Below, in pieces: positions 33,001-44,600 of a DNA stretch of 64,000 bases. The notes below the pieces were generated by a model that made no database searches, was not told the origin of the DNA, and saw only the letters and a list, made by a program, of their open reading frames with translations. This stretch comes from Prorocentrum cordatum (taxonomy: Eukaryota; Sar; Dinophyceae; Prorocentrales; Prorocentraceae), in assembly GCA_963575745.1 (NCBI GenBank), contig CAUYUJ010015296.1, positions 22,501 through 86,500 on the forward strand. Direction: 5' to 3'. Position 1 is the stretch's first letter; each line of letters begins with the position of its first letter. The translations under genes were made by a program, and so were the position numbers.

Positions 33001-36000
33001 AAAGCCAGCCTGTTCGAACTGCCACGACCATGGACGAGCTCAAAGCTCGGGTCACGCTCGTACTTCACAAGCTCCTGCCTCGTCTTCTGCTCGAGCGCCT
33101 CCTCAGGACGAGATGGGACGACAGAACAGTTAGGCGTAGGATGCTTCAGCGAGTCGATGGCGATTGAGGCGGAAGATGGCATACCATTGAACACATATCC
33201 GTCCTTGGTCTCCATGAGCTGGGAAAAATGCGACCCATGATTGCGTAGCATAACCTCGGCGGCGTCGATGATGGCAGCTGCTGCATTGATCTGCATGCGC
33301 TTGGTCGTCAACGTATGGGTGATGCTGGCGCCATGGTTGTCGTACTCGGGCCTCAAGATGAGGCTAGTTCATATCCGGCTCTTCGTAGACGACGGGTTGT
33401 GAGTAGGAGCGCCCTCCTCATGGGCATAGACACGCATCGTGATGAATGTGCGGCGGGAGTCGTGGCCATTACAAGCCAGAAAGTGCACCATCACGATGAC
33501 GGACATGGAGCGAACTGAAAACGAACAGGATCGAGTGGCTGATCGAACACTTGGAAACACACGCTACGGCAGACACTGGTCGTTACCGTTTCTTCCACCA
33601 ACGCAGCTGCTGACCGTCTTGCCCAGTCTCAGTGTCTGGTGCATCGAGCCCCCAGCAGACGCCCCTCCGAGAACGACCTCTCGTGTGCAGAACAAAAAAA
33701 AGAAGGAGACCCTCGCAGCGAGCCCTCGCCAGCCATCGACCTGCAGCCCGGCCTGTCTCCATACGTTGCCACCGGCAGACTCTCTGGGGCTCTGGCGCTC
33801 CGCCCTCGCTGGGTCTCACCACCCACCAAACCACCCCAACCCAACCCGAAGGGTCAAATTTACCCTCGATTTCTAGTGTGGGGGGGTCCGGGAACATCGA
33901 AAAAACACATATGGAGCCCATACCCCCCCCAACCCGAAATTCGGGTCTTCGGGTTGGGTTGGGGTGGTCTGGTAGGTAGTCAGGGCCGAGCGTCGGGCTT
34001 TCTGCTCGGAGGTCGGCAGCTCGCCGGGCCCTCCGAGGACGCCTCGGAGCAGCCGGCCCGGCCTGTCTCCACGCGCTGCCACCGGCAGACTCTCCGGGGC
34101 TCTGTGGCGCTCCGCCCTCGCCGGGCCGAGCGGCGGGCGCGCTCTTTTTTTTCTCGGAGATCGGCAGCTCGCCGGGCCCTCCGAGGACGCCGCGGAGCGG
34201 GCGGCACGGCTCGGGCGACGGCCTCGGTCCGCCCGTCTGCCAGCTCCACGAGCGGTGGGCGCCGCCCCTCGGGGTGGCCCCTGGCCTGCTCCTCCTCCTC
34301 CTCCTCCTCCTCCTCCTCCTCCTCCTCCTCCTCCTCCTCCTCCCCTCCTCCTCCTCCTCCTCCTCCTCCTCCTCATCCTCCCCCTCCTCCTCCTCCTCCT
34401 CCTCCTCCTCCGGCCCTTTGCCAATCTCGGCAGCGTGCCTCCACCGAGGGAAAATAGGGGAACAAAAAGTGGCATGAACATCAAAACTCGGAGGTCCGCG
34501 CGGATATCTCGGATCCGCGCTGGAACCCCTCGTGGCGGCGCCTCCGGCGCCGCCCCTGGCGCGCTCCGCTCGCCAGGGAGAGGGGGGTCCAGCGCCGCTC
34601 CGAGACATTCGCGCGGACCTCCGAGTTGTTATGTTTATGCCACTTTCGTTTGTTCCCCTATGGGCAGGCCCTCGCGAGAGCGATCCCCGTGCCCGCGGGT
34701 GCCGGGCGGTGGCCCACAGCAGAGGGTGCGGGGGCGCCCGTGGTGTGCTCGTGCACGCTCGTGCCGGCGGTGGCCGCCCGGGCTCGGAGGCTCGGCGAGG
34801 CAGCGCTCGCGTGCCCTGGCGTGCGGGTCCGCGCGGAGCGCCTCGGCCAAGCAGCGCTGCCGCCGCTCCAGGCGCCCGGTCTCGTCCGCCAGGGCCTGCG
34901 CCTCGCGCGAGCAAGAGGGCGGAGCCGGCTGCCTGCCTGGGACGGTGCGACCTCCATGCCGCTGGACTTGTTGTTGTGGTTGTTGGCGACACGGTGCCTT
35001 TGCCGTGGACGCCCTCGGCCGGAGGCCGAGACAGTAGTTAGAGGTGTCGAAAATGCCGGCCAGACGTCGCCTTAAGCCACATCCGGCCGGAGGCAGAAGA
35101 AGTGGTGAAGGACCACAGCCAAAAAGAGTCGCCAACTCAGCCTAACCAGCTCGCTCCATGCCGCTGGACTTCATGGTGGCATCTCGCCCTGCGCCATGCC
35201 GCGGTCGGTGCAGCTGAGGATGTATAGCTGGCCCAGGTCCCGTTCTCGGCGGCGCTCAGGAAAAGGGCGTCGCTGTGCATGATGAGGCACAGGTCCTCCG
35301 GCTGGATACTCCGAACAGTCTTTCTGTTGCTGCAGTCGCCTCGCCAGGGCGTTGGTACGTCCGATTCGGCCCAGGGTGGGACGAGGCAAGGCTGGTTGAC
35401 ACTGAGAAACCTGAGCGCTCTTGTCGGGCCGCGTCTGGCTAGACAGCCGTCCGCTTTGGCCTACGAGTCGGCGGAGTCCAGCCACCTCAGGCCCCGTAGC
35501 GGGCTCGCTGTCAGCCGCACGCCGTCGAACCGTCAATGGCTCTAGCTCCTGGTAGGGCGTGGTTTTACGTGTGGCGATGTCGAAGGTCTCCTGGTCTTGG
35601 TTAAGCAAGGTGCCAGAGTACTCGCCCTCCCCGATGGCCCACTTGCGGACGAGAAATTGTTGACGCTTCGCGAATCCCCACCAGCCCCTATCTGGCCCTC
35701 GGCCCTGCTGTAGCTGCTTTCACCACACCGGCGCGCTCCAGCCCCCGCGCCCCCTGGTTCCCACCGTGCTGGTGCGGCTCTCCCCCACGGTTGGGCTACC
35801 GGCCTCGCTCCTTCCTTCCCCCCTGCCCCTGTGGCTGTCCTGTCCCAGGGCTTGGGGCTCCCGAGTGCACGTGGTACAGCCTGTGCGCTCCCGGCTGCCG
35901 GCCGACCGTGTCGTTTCGCCCACGGTCCCTGGCGGCGTCGCCCACGGCCAGCTCTTGCTACCTCGATCCGGCGTTAAGGCGTGGATCTCCATGGTCGGGC

Positions 36001-39000
36001 AGCCCTCAGTCGCCTGTAATAGCATGAGAGTGCGCGTGGCCTCCCCTGGTCCGGTAGTTCAGGCGCTGACGGTGTCGAGTTCCTCCATCGTCCCCCTGGC
36101 TGCCTCGCCCGTGTCCGGCGCTTTCCGTGGCCGGATCCTCGCTGGATCAGTACTACTCTCCGGGGTTTTGGTGTGCGACTTTGGTGGCGCCACCCAGTGC
36201 ACCAGTTTGGGCCGTGTCGGGCACCCACGGCAGTCTTCCCAGTGTACCGACTGGTAACCTCCTTGGTCACACATTGGCAGAGCGCCGCGCCATTTTGGTT
36301 GCGTCCCAACTGTGGTTGGTTAATTCGCTGCAGCTCAATTCAAACCTGGTGACCCTGCTCCCTGGTTGTCGCACGCTTGCAGCTCCCTGGCAGCCCCGGC
36401 AGCTTGCAGTCCCCGCCCCCGGCACCTCGTGCGGCCCCGGCGCTGAAGCTTCCCCCGGCGGAAGGTCCTGCTCTGCTCCGCGCTAGGTAATTAGGCCCCC
36501 GCGCGGCCTGCTCGGACCTTACTCGCCGCTGGCGCTCTCGCCTGCGGCTGCTAACCAGAAAGAATCCCCACCAGCCCATCCAGAAACGATGCCCAGAGGA
36601 ATTGCCTGGATCAGGGAAGTGGGCAGCACACAGAGGAAGCCATTATGAGACATCTTGGGATATCTTGAGCCATCTTGGAGGTCATCTTGGGCTCTCCCAG
36701 GCGCTCTTGGAGTCATCTGAATGAGTGCTCCCCCCCAAGAGGCCAACATGTGGCTAAAACCTTCGTGAAATAAATGATTTGGCATTCTCGCCGAGGCCTC
36801 TTGGAGCATCTTGTGTGCCTCTGGGGGGTCTCTTGGGGCCTCTTGGGGGTCTCTTGGGAGCCTCCTGGGGGCCTCTTGGGGGCCTATTGGGGCCATCTTG
36901 GGGCCATCTTGGGACCTCTTGGGGCCTCCTGGGCGTTTCTTGGGGCCATCTTGGAGGAGATCGATCAAACAAAAGGGGAGTATGAATTAGCGTCCCCCCC
37001 AGGAGGCCAAAATGGGGCCAAAACCCTAGTAAAACCGGTGATTTTGGCTTCCTCGCCGAGGCCGTTTTGGCATTCTCGCCGAGGCCTCTTGGAGCATCTT
37101 GGGTGCCTCTGGGGGGTCTCTTGGGGCCTCTTGGGGGTCTTTTGTTGGGGGCCTCCTGGGGGCCTCTTAGGGGCCTCTTAGGGCCGTCTTGATGCCATTT
37201 GGGGCCAACTTGAAGGAGATCGATTAAACAAAAGGGGAGTATTAATGAGCGTCCCCCCCAGGAGGCCAAAATGGGGCCAAAACCTTAGTAAAACCGGTGA
37301 TTTTGGCTTCCTCGTCGAGGCCGTTTTGGCATTCTCGCCGAGGCCTCTTGGAGCATCTTGGGTGCCTCTGGGGGGTCTCTTGGGGCCTCTTGGGGGTCTC
37401 TTGGGGGCCTCCTGGGGGCCTCTTGGCGGCCATCTTGGGGCCATCTTGGGACCTCTTGGGGCCTCCTGGGCGCTTCTTGGGGCCATCTTGAAGGAGATCT
37501 ATCAAAGAAGTGCGGAGCATTAGCATTAATTAGCCTCGCCCCCCCAGGAGGCCAAATGGAGCCAAAACCTTAGTAAAATCAAGGATTTTGGCTTCCTCGC
37601 CGATTGGCTGACACCTCGCGGCCCCCCCCCAGATCCACGGGGAGGGGGTAGAGGGGTAAACCCCTCCCCGAAGGGGAAGAAGGAGGAGTGGAAGAGGAAA
37701 CGCCCTAAACCACCGACGCCCAGAGGGCTGGTGGGATTTGATCTTGAGCTTCTGGACGGCTGCATCGAAGGTCAACCCGTGGCCTGCGATCAGCACGTCG
37801 TCGACATGGGCCACCAGCGCTCCACAGAGCTGGCTCAGATCATCCCGAAGAAAGAAGAGGCACGGATCGAGCTTGGAGCACGTCCATGCCTTGCCTTCTC
37901 TGGAGACCTGGTCGGTAAGCCATCTTTGTATATTTGAATGCCATCGGCATGGTGCGTCGTCTAGGGCGTACAGCGGCAACAGCTCAAACTCATGATCAGG
38001 ATGAAGGCCTGACAGCCCTCCCGACGGCTACTTCGCAAAGAGAGGAGCATCAGGTCGCTGCAAGGGATAATGCACCACGAATGTAGCCAATTTGCATTTT
38101 CCGCTGGTGCGAAGCTGCCAACTGGGGGGTGAGCATGCGAGCGTTTTGGGACACCGTCGGAGCCGCAGTCCGTTTCCAGTAGACCAGCTGGAGCGCGTCC
38201 GGGTCCTTGAAGCTTGACCAGCTCCTTGCCCTCCGCATCCTGCTTCAGGGTGAGCACGAACATGGTGTCGACCAGCCTGTCAGTGACGAACCAACAACAC
38301 ACATTCATACCCATAGGGGCATCGGAGAGGGCGATGGGTGCGTGTTGTCGGATGGGGGTCCCCGTTCGAACGGGAGCGTTCCCCAGGGTCCGCCAACCCG
38401 CACCCATACCCATAGCCAGTCCTCCTCCCAACGACCTCCCTATGGGTATGGGTGTGTGTTGTTCGTTCGTCAGTCTGCGCGCGACCTCTTGGTCTCACCT
38501 GATTCCTTCGCGCTGCAGACACGCACGGCAGGCCTCTCCTGATCGGCGGTCTGCCACTCAGCCAGCTTGGCGGCGGCGACGCCTTCGGTGAGATCCGGGC
38601 GAAGCTTCTCGGTGATCTCCCTGCGGCCCCTGGTCAGCAGGACCTCGCAGCAGGGGCCACCAAGCCAACGACGGCCATAGAGATAGCGTAAGGGTCCACG
38701 ATCGTGGACGATGCCGTGATGGGTCGCGGCAGCATCACCCCCAGCACGCCCTCCCGTGTCGGGCGGCAGCAGGCTCAGCGGGACCCGTGCGCGATGTCGA
38801 GGAAGCCGGGTGCTGGTCACCTGCCGTGTCAGTGCGCAGACGCCGTGGTACAGTCGACCCGCACAGGAAGTATGAGCGGCTTTCCGAGGTGACCCGTGCA
38901 TCCTTCCCCGTCGGCCCACTCTTGGCCGCTTCACGCTGGCCGCGCCCCGCTCGCAAAGCGTCGACCTGGCCTTCCAAGGCCTCTGCATCCTCATCGTGCA

Positions 39001-41562
39001 TCCTTGTTACACGGGTTGACTGTGGTCGACCTTGGATGTCAACAACTCCCTGCGCCACCACGGCATCGGAACCCGCTTCCACCACATCCTTAGCTGGCCG
39101 CTTTGCCGTGCGGGTCAGCCCCGAGCCCGTCCGAGTTCTCCAGCGACAGAGGCATATGGGAGCATTGTGTCAATGATGGCCTCAGTAGCGGCATCTGGTA
39201 GCGGTGGCGATGGTGCTGGGATTATAAAAGTCGTCGGTCTTTGACAGTCTGTACTTTTGGATCCTCTGATTCCAGTAAGACCGACGCATGCATATATACA
39301 TGCATGCAGACATGCACACGTACTTACCGGTTGACGTACTTAGTTTCATACATACATGCAACAAGCATACAATCATTCATAAAACATACATGAATACACA
39401 GGCATGTACATACTTATCCATATTTGTGCACACATAGTTATGCATGCCCGCATATTGTACACGTCGTATGCAGTTGTGCTCCTACAGCAGGACATGAGCT
39501 CCCATATGCTTATGTATGTTTGTGTGTATATGTTTCATGTCCTGGCGCATATACCATTGGGGTGCGTACGCACATGTCGGTCGCCACACACATCTATATA
39601 CACGTACATAATGGTTACATAGAAATGTGCATGTACATCTCGGTGTTCTTGTGAGCATGTACATCTACACACATATAGTTGTCTTTCGGCACATCCCGCT
39701 ACCGGGCCTGGATAGTGGACATGAGGCCTCTGTTTGAGGCTTCGCGGGGTCCCTTGGAAAGCCTCTCCAGGGTCTTCGGGAAGCATTCACTTGGCCTCTT
39801 GGGGGCTTCTTGGGGGCGTCTCGGTTTCTGAACGTTCCCGTCGTTTTGACCGATCGTTTTGAACGGCTTCGCTGAGCATCGTTGACTCCTGGCCAGGGGG
39901 AGCGCGATCGGTTTCGGAAGCTTCGAAAACAGTAGCGTGATCGCCCTCCGTCGCCGCCTCATGCTCTGCATCAATGGCCACCAAACGCTGCTATTTTCTA
40001 TAAGTTCTATAGCATCCGAAAGCGAAGGGCCAAAACACCCGAAACGAAGCTCCCGCCTGAGAGGTGCAAACAAACACTCAAAACGAGGCTCCCGCATGAG
40101 AGGTCCCAACAAAACCCAAAGAAATCCAAGAGCCACCCCTCTCATCCTTGGAAATGTCCCAAAAAACTTAAAAAACACCCAAAGTTCCAGAGGAGAACTC
40201 CTCCTCCACCCCGCTTCCTCTTCTTCTTACCCGTCAAACAACACACTCAAAACGAGGCTCCCGCCTGAGAGGTACCAAAAACCACACCCAAAAGGAGGTC
40301 CTCGCCTGAGAGGCCCCCAAAACATATCCAAAACGAGGCTCCCGCCTGAGAGGTCCCGAAAAAAACCAAAGAAATCCAAGAGCCACCCCTCTCATTCCTG
40401 TAACTGCCACAAAAGAACCCGAAACACCCAACGTTCCAGAGGAGAACTCCTCCTCATCTTCCAGAGGGCGGGTAAGAAGAGGAGGAAGCGGGGAGGGGGG
40501 AGGAGTTCTCCTCTGAAGCTTTGTTTGTTTTTGGGGGGCAGTTACAAGGATGAGGGGGGTGGCTCTTGGACGTCTTTGGGTTTTTTTGGGGGCCTCTCAG
40601 GCGGGAGCCTCGTTTTGAGTGTTTCTTTTGGACCTCTCAGGCGGGAGCATCGTGTTGGGACCTCTCAGGCGGGAGCACCGTCACGTGGGAGGTTCATGCT
40701 CTTCTCCTTCCTTTCCCTTTCTCCCTTTCTTTCCTTCCTCCTCCCTCACCCTCCTCCTCCTCCTCACTCTCTCTCTCTCTCTCTCTCTCTCCCCCTCTCT
40801 CCCCCCCTCTCTGTCTCTCCCTCTCTCTCTCTCTCTCTCCCTCATTACGTACTATCTCTCTCTCATTATCTCGTTTCCTCTCTCCCTCTCTATGTCGGAA
40901 GCGCAATACTTCTTCACTGTTGGAACGCAATGCTCTGGATCCATCGAAGCGCAATGCTTCGTCCTCGTCGGAAGCGCAATGGTTCCTTCTCGTCGGAAGC
41001 GCAATGTTTCCTCCTCGTCGGAGGCGCCATGCTTCCTCCTCGTCGGAAGCGCAATGTTTCCTCCTCGTCGGAGCAACGCCTTGGATCCGTCGAAGCGCAA
41101 GGATTCGTGCTTGTCGGAAGCGCAATGTTTCCTATTCGTCGGGGGCGCAATGTTTCCTGTGTGTCGGAAGCGCAATGTTTCCTCTCTGTAAGAATCGCAA
41201 TGTTTCCTCCTCGTCAGAAGCGCAATGCTTCATGTTTGGTGGAACGCAGTGTTCTGTATTCACCGAAGCGCAATGCTTCGTCCTCGTCGGAAGCGCAATG
41301 TTTCCTCCTCGTCGGAAGCGCAACGTTTCCTCCTCTGTCGGAAGCGCAATGTTTCCTCATCGTCGGAAAGCAATGCTCTGGACCCCTCGAAGCGCAGGGC
41401 TACGTGCTTGTCGGAAGCGCAATGTTTCCTCCCCCTCCCTTCCATTCCCAGGCATGAAGGTCGGTGCGACGCCCGATTCGGTGAGAGACACATAATTCGC
41501 GACATGGGAAGGGATGGGAGGGACGGGTAGGATGTCAGATGTAGCGCGAGCGCACCTAGCTT

Positions 41563-41599
<37 letters not shown>

Positions 41600-41615
41600 C
41601 TCTCTATCTTTCTTT

Positions 41616-41647
<32 letters not shown>

Positions 41648-44600
41648 GATCCCTCCCTCCCTCCCTCCCTCCCCTCCCCCCCTCCACCCCCGTCCCCCCT
41701 ATATAAGTATATCCATCTCTCCTTCTCTCTCTCTCTCTCTCTCTCTTTCTTCTCTTTCTCTCTCAACCTGCCTCCATCATTTGCTCGTCGGCAGCCTCCT
41801 CAGCAGTTCCTTCGCCCGTCACATTCATACTGTCGTTGTCTCGACGTCGTTTCCGTAGCGTTCCGCGTGGGTCGAGCACTTCCTTCTTCGCTCTCGCACC
41901 CTCCACCTAGACTTCGCGCCTTCGCCATGCTCGCCCTGGTGGGTTACGCGGCCAAGACCCAGCACCCCGTGAAGGCGAGCACAGGCTGCGCATATACCGT
42001 TGAAAAGAAATGGGCGACACAATAAAGAAAAAACGCTTAACACATGATGTAGTGCAAAGGTACGCGGCTGAATTAGAAAAACCGTCGGGACCGTCCAGAA
42101 ACCGAGACGGCTTCTTGGGGGCCATATGTTGGGCTATTTCGATCCAGTTTTGGGATCCTTTTGAGTCATTTTGAGGCTTCCTTGGGCCGTCTTAAGAATC
42201 TCTTGTAAACCTCCGGGGCCGTAATGGAGCCGTCTTGGAGGCCTCTGGGTTCGTTCAAAGAATTAGCGAATTCCCTTTCTGTGTTATACTGAAGCCCTCT
42301 TGGGCCGTCCCGTGGCCCTCTTGGAGACCTCTTTCAGCTGCTTGGGCCAGCTTGGGAACATCTGGGAGGCCCCTTGCCCTGGTGACGGAATTTGCCCACA
42401 CCATAACTTGTACTGTATATATGTATGTATTTGTGTGTATATGTATGTATGTATATAGTTATATACATATATAGTTCCGCATCGACTGCGCGACATACGT
42501 GTCTAGAAACACATTGCTTGATGCCCACGTTGACCAACAGTCTGTACGTGCTAACGTGGTGCATCCGTTTGTATACACACAAACATTAAGTGTGCACGTC
42601 GTGGACCGGACACGTTCCTCTGACAAAACCTTGATATTTGAAAACGTAAGTTGTGAAGCTCACGACATCTCCTTCCCGATCCGCCGAAGCGAAGAGATTG
42701 TAGCATCGTGAGATTACCCACTGGAACCCCAGGCGCTTTTTCTGAGCCGGAACGACCTGTGAAAACCCTTGGGCCCGAAACTGGGCGACAGCGCACAGCT
42801 CAAAACGATTGAGGCTCCAGGATCTCAGGGCCCCGCGGCCCCCGGGCCCCCGACCTCATGATTGGTTCACAGCGTCGAACCCCATTTGCAGAGGTCTCGA
42901 CCCACTCCCCGGTGCCAGCTTTTTGCCTTGAGGCGTCTTCTCGACGGCCCCGCAGCCCCCAGGAAGGGCTTCCAGAGGCCGAACACACAGGAAACAAGAT
43001 GCCAGTCGATCGATCTCTTCGGGACTCGAGGGTGCAGGGATCCTCCCGGCACGGCCGCGCCCGGGGAGGTCTCGGCGCGGCGCCCGGTCACGGCCCTGGC
43101 CTCGCCGGCGCAGCGGGCCCCCGCTTCGGCGGCCCCGGCGCCCCGCCAGGCGGGGCGCGCCCCCGGGGGCAGACCTCAGCGCTGCTGCTGCAGCGTGGGG
43201 CCATGAGGCACCGCAGAGCAGCAGACGGCACAGACAGACGGTCATCCGAGGAGCCCCCCTTTGCCTTGGCCCCCTGGCCAAGCGCCCCCTCGGGACACTG
43301 GCTAGGCAGCCAATTCCTGATCCGACGGGCGCGGCAGGCCCGGCCCAGCAGCCCCTGGTATCAGCGTCTAGCCCCCTGAGCCGGATCAAGCGCCTATCTG
43401 ACCCCACCCCCGCCAAGGCAGGGGGACGAGGAGCATGAGGTCATGATCATGATTTGTGCCAGGATCCCCAGAGTTCCCAAAGTTCCTGATGTTCCGCACG
43501 GGCTGCATAAACGAGGGCCGCTGGATAGTCTGGAACTCCTGGAACATTTCCTGAGCCAATCGCATCATGACACCATTCCCGTTCTAGGTCAGGAACTCTG
43601 GCTCAGGTTGTTGCTCCGCCGATTCTGGCCCACCACGCTTCGGAGCGACACGCTCTACATTTTCCGACTCCCAAGCGTCAACGTCTGGAGCCTTTCCAAC
43701 CCTCCCGCTCCGCAGAACGGAGCGACACGCTATTCGCTTGCATGGCATAGCGTGTCGCTGGGGCCGCCGCCGCGACACCCGAAGCGAAAGTTCCCGACTG
43801 TAGTTGTTCGGAGCTCCCCGCGATTTTTTGGGATCAGCGCTGGGCCCATGGCGGCGCCTCCGGCGCCGCCCCTGCCGCGCATCTGGCGCCAGGAAGGGGG
43901 TTTCGGCGTTGACCCAAGAGACCAGCGTTGAGCTCCGAAAAATTGTGCCAATGACTTTTCTTTGCGCCTCATGCAGCCCGTGGATCTCCGAAGTTCGAAG
44001 TTGTTGTAGTTGTAGGTGACAGGCTGCCACTGGCCTTGACACCCGACTGACCCGGGTCTGGATTGACCGCGAACAGTACGTCCCCGACAGAACTCGTGCT
44101 GGGGAAGCCCCTGGGTCCAGGGCTCGGGTCGGACGAAATGGGGGGCCAGGGAAAGGGGGGTTTACGAAATATGCTGCGTGCAGCTGGTTTCGGCTCCGCC
44201 GCACGGCGCTTTCCTCGATACATTGGCGCCCCCGGCGCTGGGAGGCGCCGGAGTAATCAGCTACGTGAGCTGATTCGCCAACCCGCCCGTTGATATCCCC
44301 TTCCTTGCGCCCGCCCTGAGTCCGGGGGTCGGGTTAGAGGAGAGAGGGCCCAAAGCTTCAGCGTTGCTGTTCCAATCCCAGTGCTTCCCCTGAATCTCGG
44401 GCTCGAGGAGGTCGTTTTCGGGTCACGGGGCAGGCTCTTTCTTTCCAGCTCGCGGGGTCCAGATCCAGAGGAGAGCGGTGACACCGAGCACTTCGAAGAG
44501 CAGAAAACGGTGTGAGCATAAACTTTCGACGGTCCGCTCTTGCAGCAAGCAGCGCGAGACCGCGGAGCTGCCGACCCGACGGGCCCGTGTCCCACAGGGC

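Larger units (their letters stand above)
34670..39000 (-). mobile_element. Degenerate Ty1/copia-like retrotransposon, interrupted
   Basis: Minus-strand fragments occur in the normal pol order from high to low coordinates. These are a pre-RT segment (about 38994-38478), RT start (38260-38050), RT catalytic block (37979-37725), the TRPD connection block (35608 downward) and an RNase H-like tail (35170-34670). Frames shift between blocks and stops are present, so it is inactive. Insertions split it: a TIR element between the first two blocks (38280-38477), the CCTCTTGGGG array between RT and the TRPD block, and a ~200-bp insert with an 18-bp direct repeat in the RNase H part. LTRs, gag and protease were not identified, so outer limits are approximate. 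Confidence 0.72.
31864..43068. other. Giant gene intron D
   Basis: About 11.2 kb, the largest intron proposed. It holds the hairpin-bounded segment 31925-32240, the minus-strand ORF relic, a TIR element (33817-33982), the palindromic element (34454-34661), the copia relic with insertions, the CCTCTTGGGG array (36730-37560), the large inverted repeat (40015-40690), the 25-bp array, CT tracts (40765-40845, 41560-41770) and TATG/CATACATG-rich stretches (39280-39680, 42415-42475). Confidence 0.45.

Noticed and set aside
33583-34992. 469-codon minus-strand ORF
   Set aside because: It crosses a TIR element, a palindromic element and a TCC tract; composition is repeat-derived Arg/Gly/Glu.
35766-36257. 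163-codon + strand ORF between copia fragments
   Set aside because: Antisense to the retroelement relic, no motif, leucine/serine/proline-rich by GC composition.
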